This document shows positions 4,905 to 5,316 of a stretch of 5,316 nucleotides of DNA, in pieces; position 1 is the stretch's first letter; the number at the start of each line of letters is the position of its first letter. Source of the DNA: CAZCWX01 sp964502465 (lineage in GTDB: Bacteria > Desulfobacterota > Binatia > Bin18). A program made the position numbers and the translations under genes. The notes beneath the pieces were generated by a model. The model searched no databases, had not been told where the DNA came from, and worked only from the letters and a program-made list of their open reading frames with translations. Location: the NCBI GenBank assembly GCA_964502465.1, contig CAZCWX010000279.1, positions 1-5,316 of the forward strand, given 5' to 3'.

Positions 4905-5152
4905 AAAGAGAAGAGCCAAACGAGAGATCCGAAGAGGTGCTCCTGCAGGAGGAGCAGACCCGTATGCTCCAAGCGGCTTTGTAGTAGCTTTCACCACTCC
5001 ATCAAGAGGTTCTCCAACTGACGTATGGCGCTGGCTGCTCCGGCAAAGAGATAGCCGGGATGGTGGGGTGCCCGCTGCCAACCGTGCGGACGCGAATCTT
5101 CAACGCCAAGCACCAACTCAAACAGCTTCTGGCGGCACAGGATGTGAACTAA
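4892..5152 (+). pseudogene. ECF sigma factor remnant: region 4 with two in-frame TAG codons, 5' part missing
   Basis: Reading the frame that ends at TAA 5150-5152 gives a clear sigma-70 region 4 of ECF type. It contains LSPLHQEVLQLTYG (4988-5029), then GCSGKEIAGMVGCP, then TVRTRIFNAKHQLKQLL. The core match is EIA...GCP..TVRTR, the helix-turn-helix that binds the -35 promoter element. Upstream in the same frame (4901-4981) is an acidic linker ending QTRMLQAAL, normal for the segment between regions 2 and 4. Exactly between AAL and LSP lie TAG TAG (4982-4987), occupying two codons where intact relatives have sense codons. Two TGA codons (4886-4891) close the frame on the left, and region 2, needed for core binding and -10 recognition, is absent. 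The gene is therefore broken and truncated. A compositionally odd Arg/Gly-rich frame overlapping it (4873-5214) is a shadow. Confidence 0.75.
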
Positions 5153-5316
5153 AGAGTTGGGGGCGTGTGTTTTCTGAGCAGGCTCCCTACGCGGGAGCGT
5201 ACCACTCCGGATGAAAATGCGTTATCCTTCCCTGTTACCACACGCCTGGCAGCGAGGTGGATTGTGGCTTGGTGCTTCGAGCCTGCCGAGCAGTCGTACC
5301 CGGATCCCCCCAGGCA
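5153..5316. other. right-end sequence without a recognisable gene; small hairpin at 5182-5198
   Basis: GCTCCC (5182-5187) and GGGAGC (5193-5198) form a perfect 6-bp stem with a 5-base loop, 30 bases past the sigma remnant, with no T-run after it. An ATG at 5211 opens a frame that runs off the window (35 codons), but its translation is not protein-like to my eye. It has only a distant GGAG (5194-5197). No anti-sigma signature such as a HxxxCxxC zinc finger is visible. Confidence 0.3.

Noticed and set aside
4940..4951. 12-bp palindrome CTCCTGCAGGAG
   Set aside because: It is explained by codons for a Leu-Leu-Gln-Glu-Glu stretch in the sigma-factor linker, and no regulatory context surrounds it.
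4873..5214. 113-codon + strand open frame at the right end
   Set aside because: It is Arg/Gly/Pro-rich with no family resemblance, and another frame of the same DNA encodes a clear sigma region 4. There is no good ribosome site before 4873.
5211..5316. Possible partial gene running off the right edge
   Set aside because: Only 35 codons are visible. The nearest GGAG is about 13 bases upstream, and the translation shows no signature. It is too weak to annotate as a gene.

Overview
The window is bacterial, with strong AGGAGG-like ribosome binding sites, Sec signal peptides and moderately GC-rich coding sequence. All recognisable genes are on the + strand. The mix is a gasdermin-like protein, a matrixin-like metzincin, a pectinacetylesterase/Notum-type hydrolase and an ECF sigma-factor remnant. 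This suggests a proteobacterial or related environmental lineage with a large secretome, for example a myxobacterial or other deltaproteobacterial type. No taxonomic marker is present, so this is inference only.

Layout: (1) 70-750 encodes a 226-residue, cysteine-free cytoplasmic protein whose pattern recalls bacterial gasdermins, the pore-forming cell-death effectors. (2) 753-780 holds two abutting palindromes right after its stop. (3) 864-2213 encodes a secreted or membrane-anchored zinc metalloprotease with HELLHAFGLAH, a Met-turn and a C-terminal beta-sandwich-like domain. An unusual ~58-residue tail precedes its signal sequence. (4) 2427-2816 encodes a small secreted protein of unknown function that ends in a hydrophobic tail. 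(5) 2830-2908 holds a long hairpin running into four 11-bp-phased copies of a YCCCACA motif. (6) 2991-4658 encodes a secreted pectinacetylesterase-family hydrolase with a complete-looking Ser-Asp-His triad and a D-x-DGDG calcium-loop-like insertion beside the oxyanion hole. (7) 4812-4904 is a 30-codon ORF that is nearly all signal peptide. (8) 4892-5152 is the C-terminal region 4 of an ECF sigma factor, cut off at its 5' end and interrupted by two consecutive TAG codons. The last 164 bases hold nothing I can name.

Intergenic gaps of 113-213 bases and hairpins after the first and third genes argue against one tight operon. Three of the four full-length genes are predicted exported. The most notable part is the left half: a minimal gasdermin-like protein next to a protease. 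Known bacterial gasdermins are activated by a neighbouring protease, but this protease appears to be exported while the gasdermin-like protein has no export signal. A conventional activation pair is therefore not established. The right end looks like decaying or rearranged DNA.
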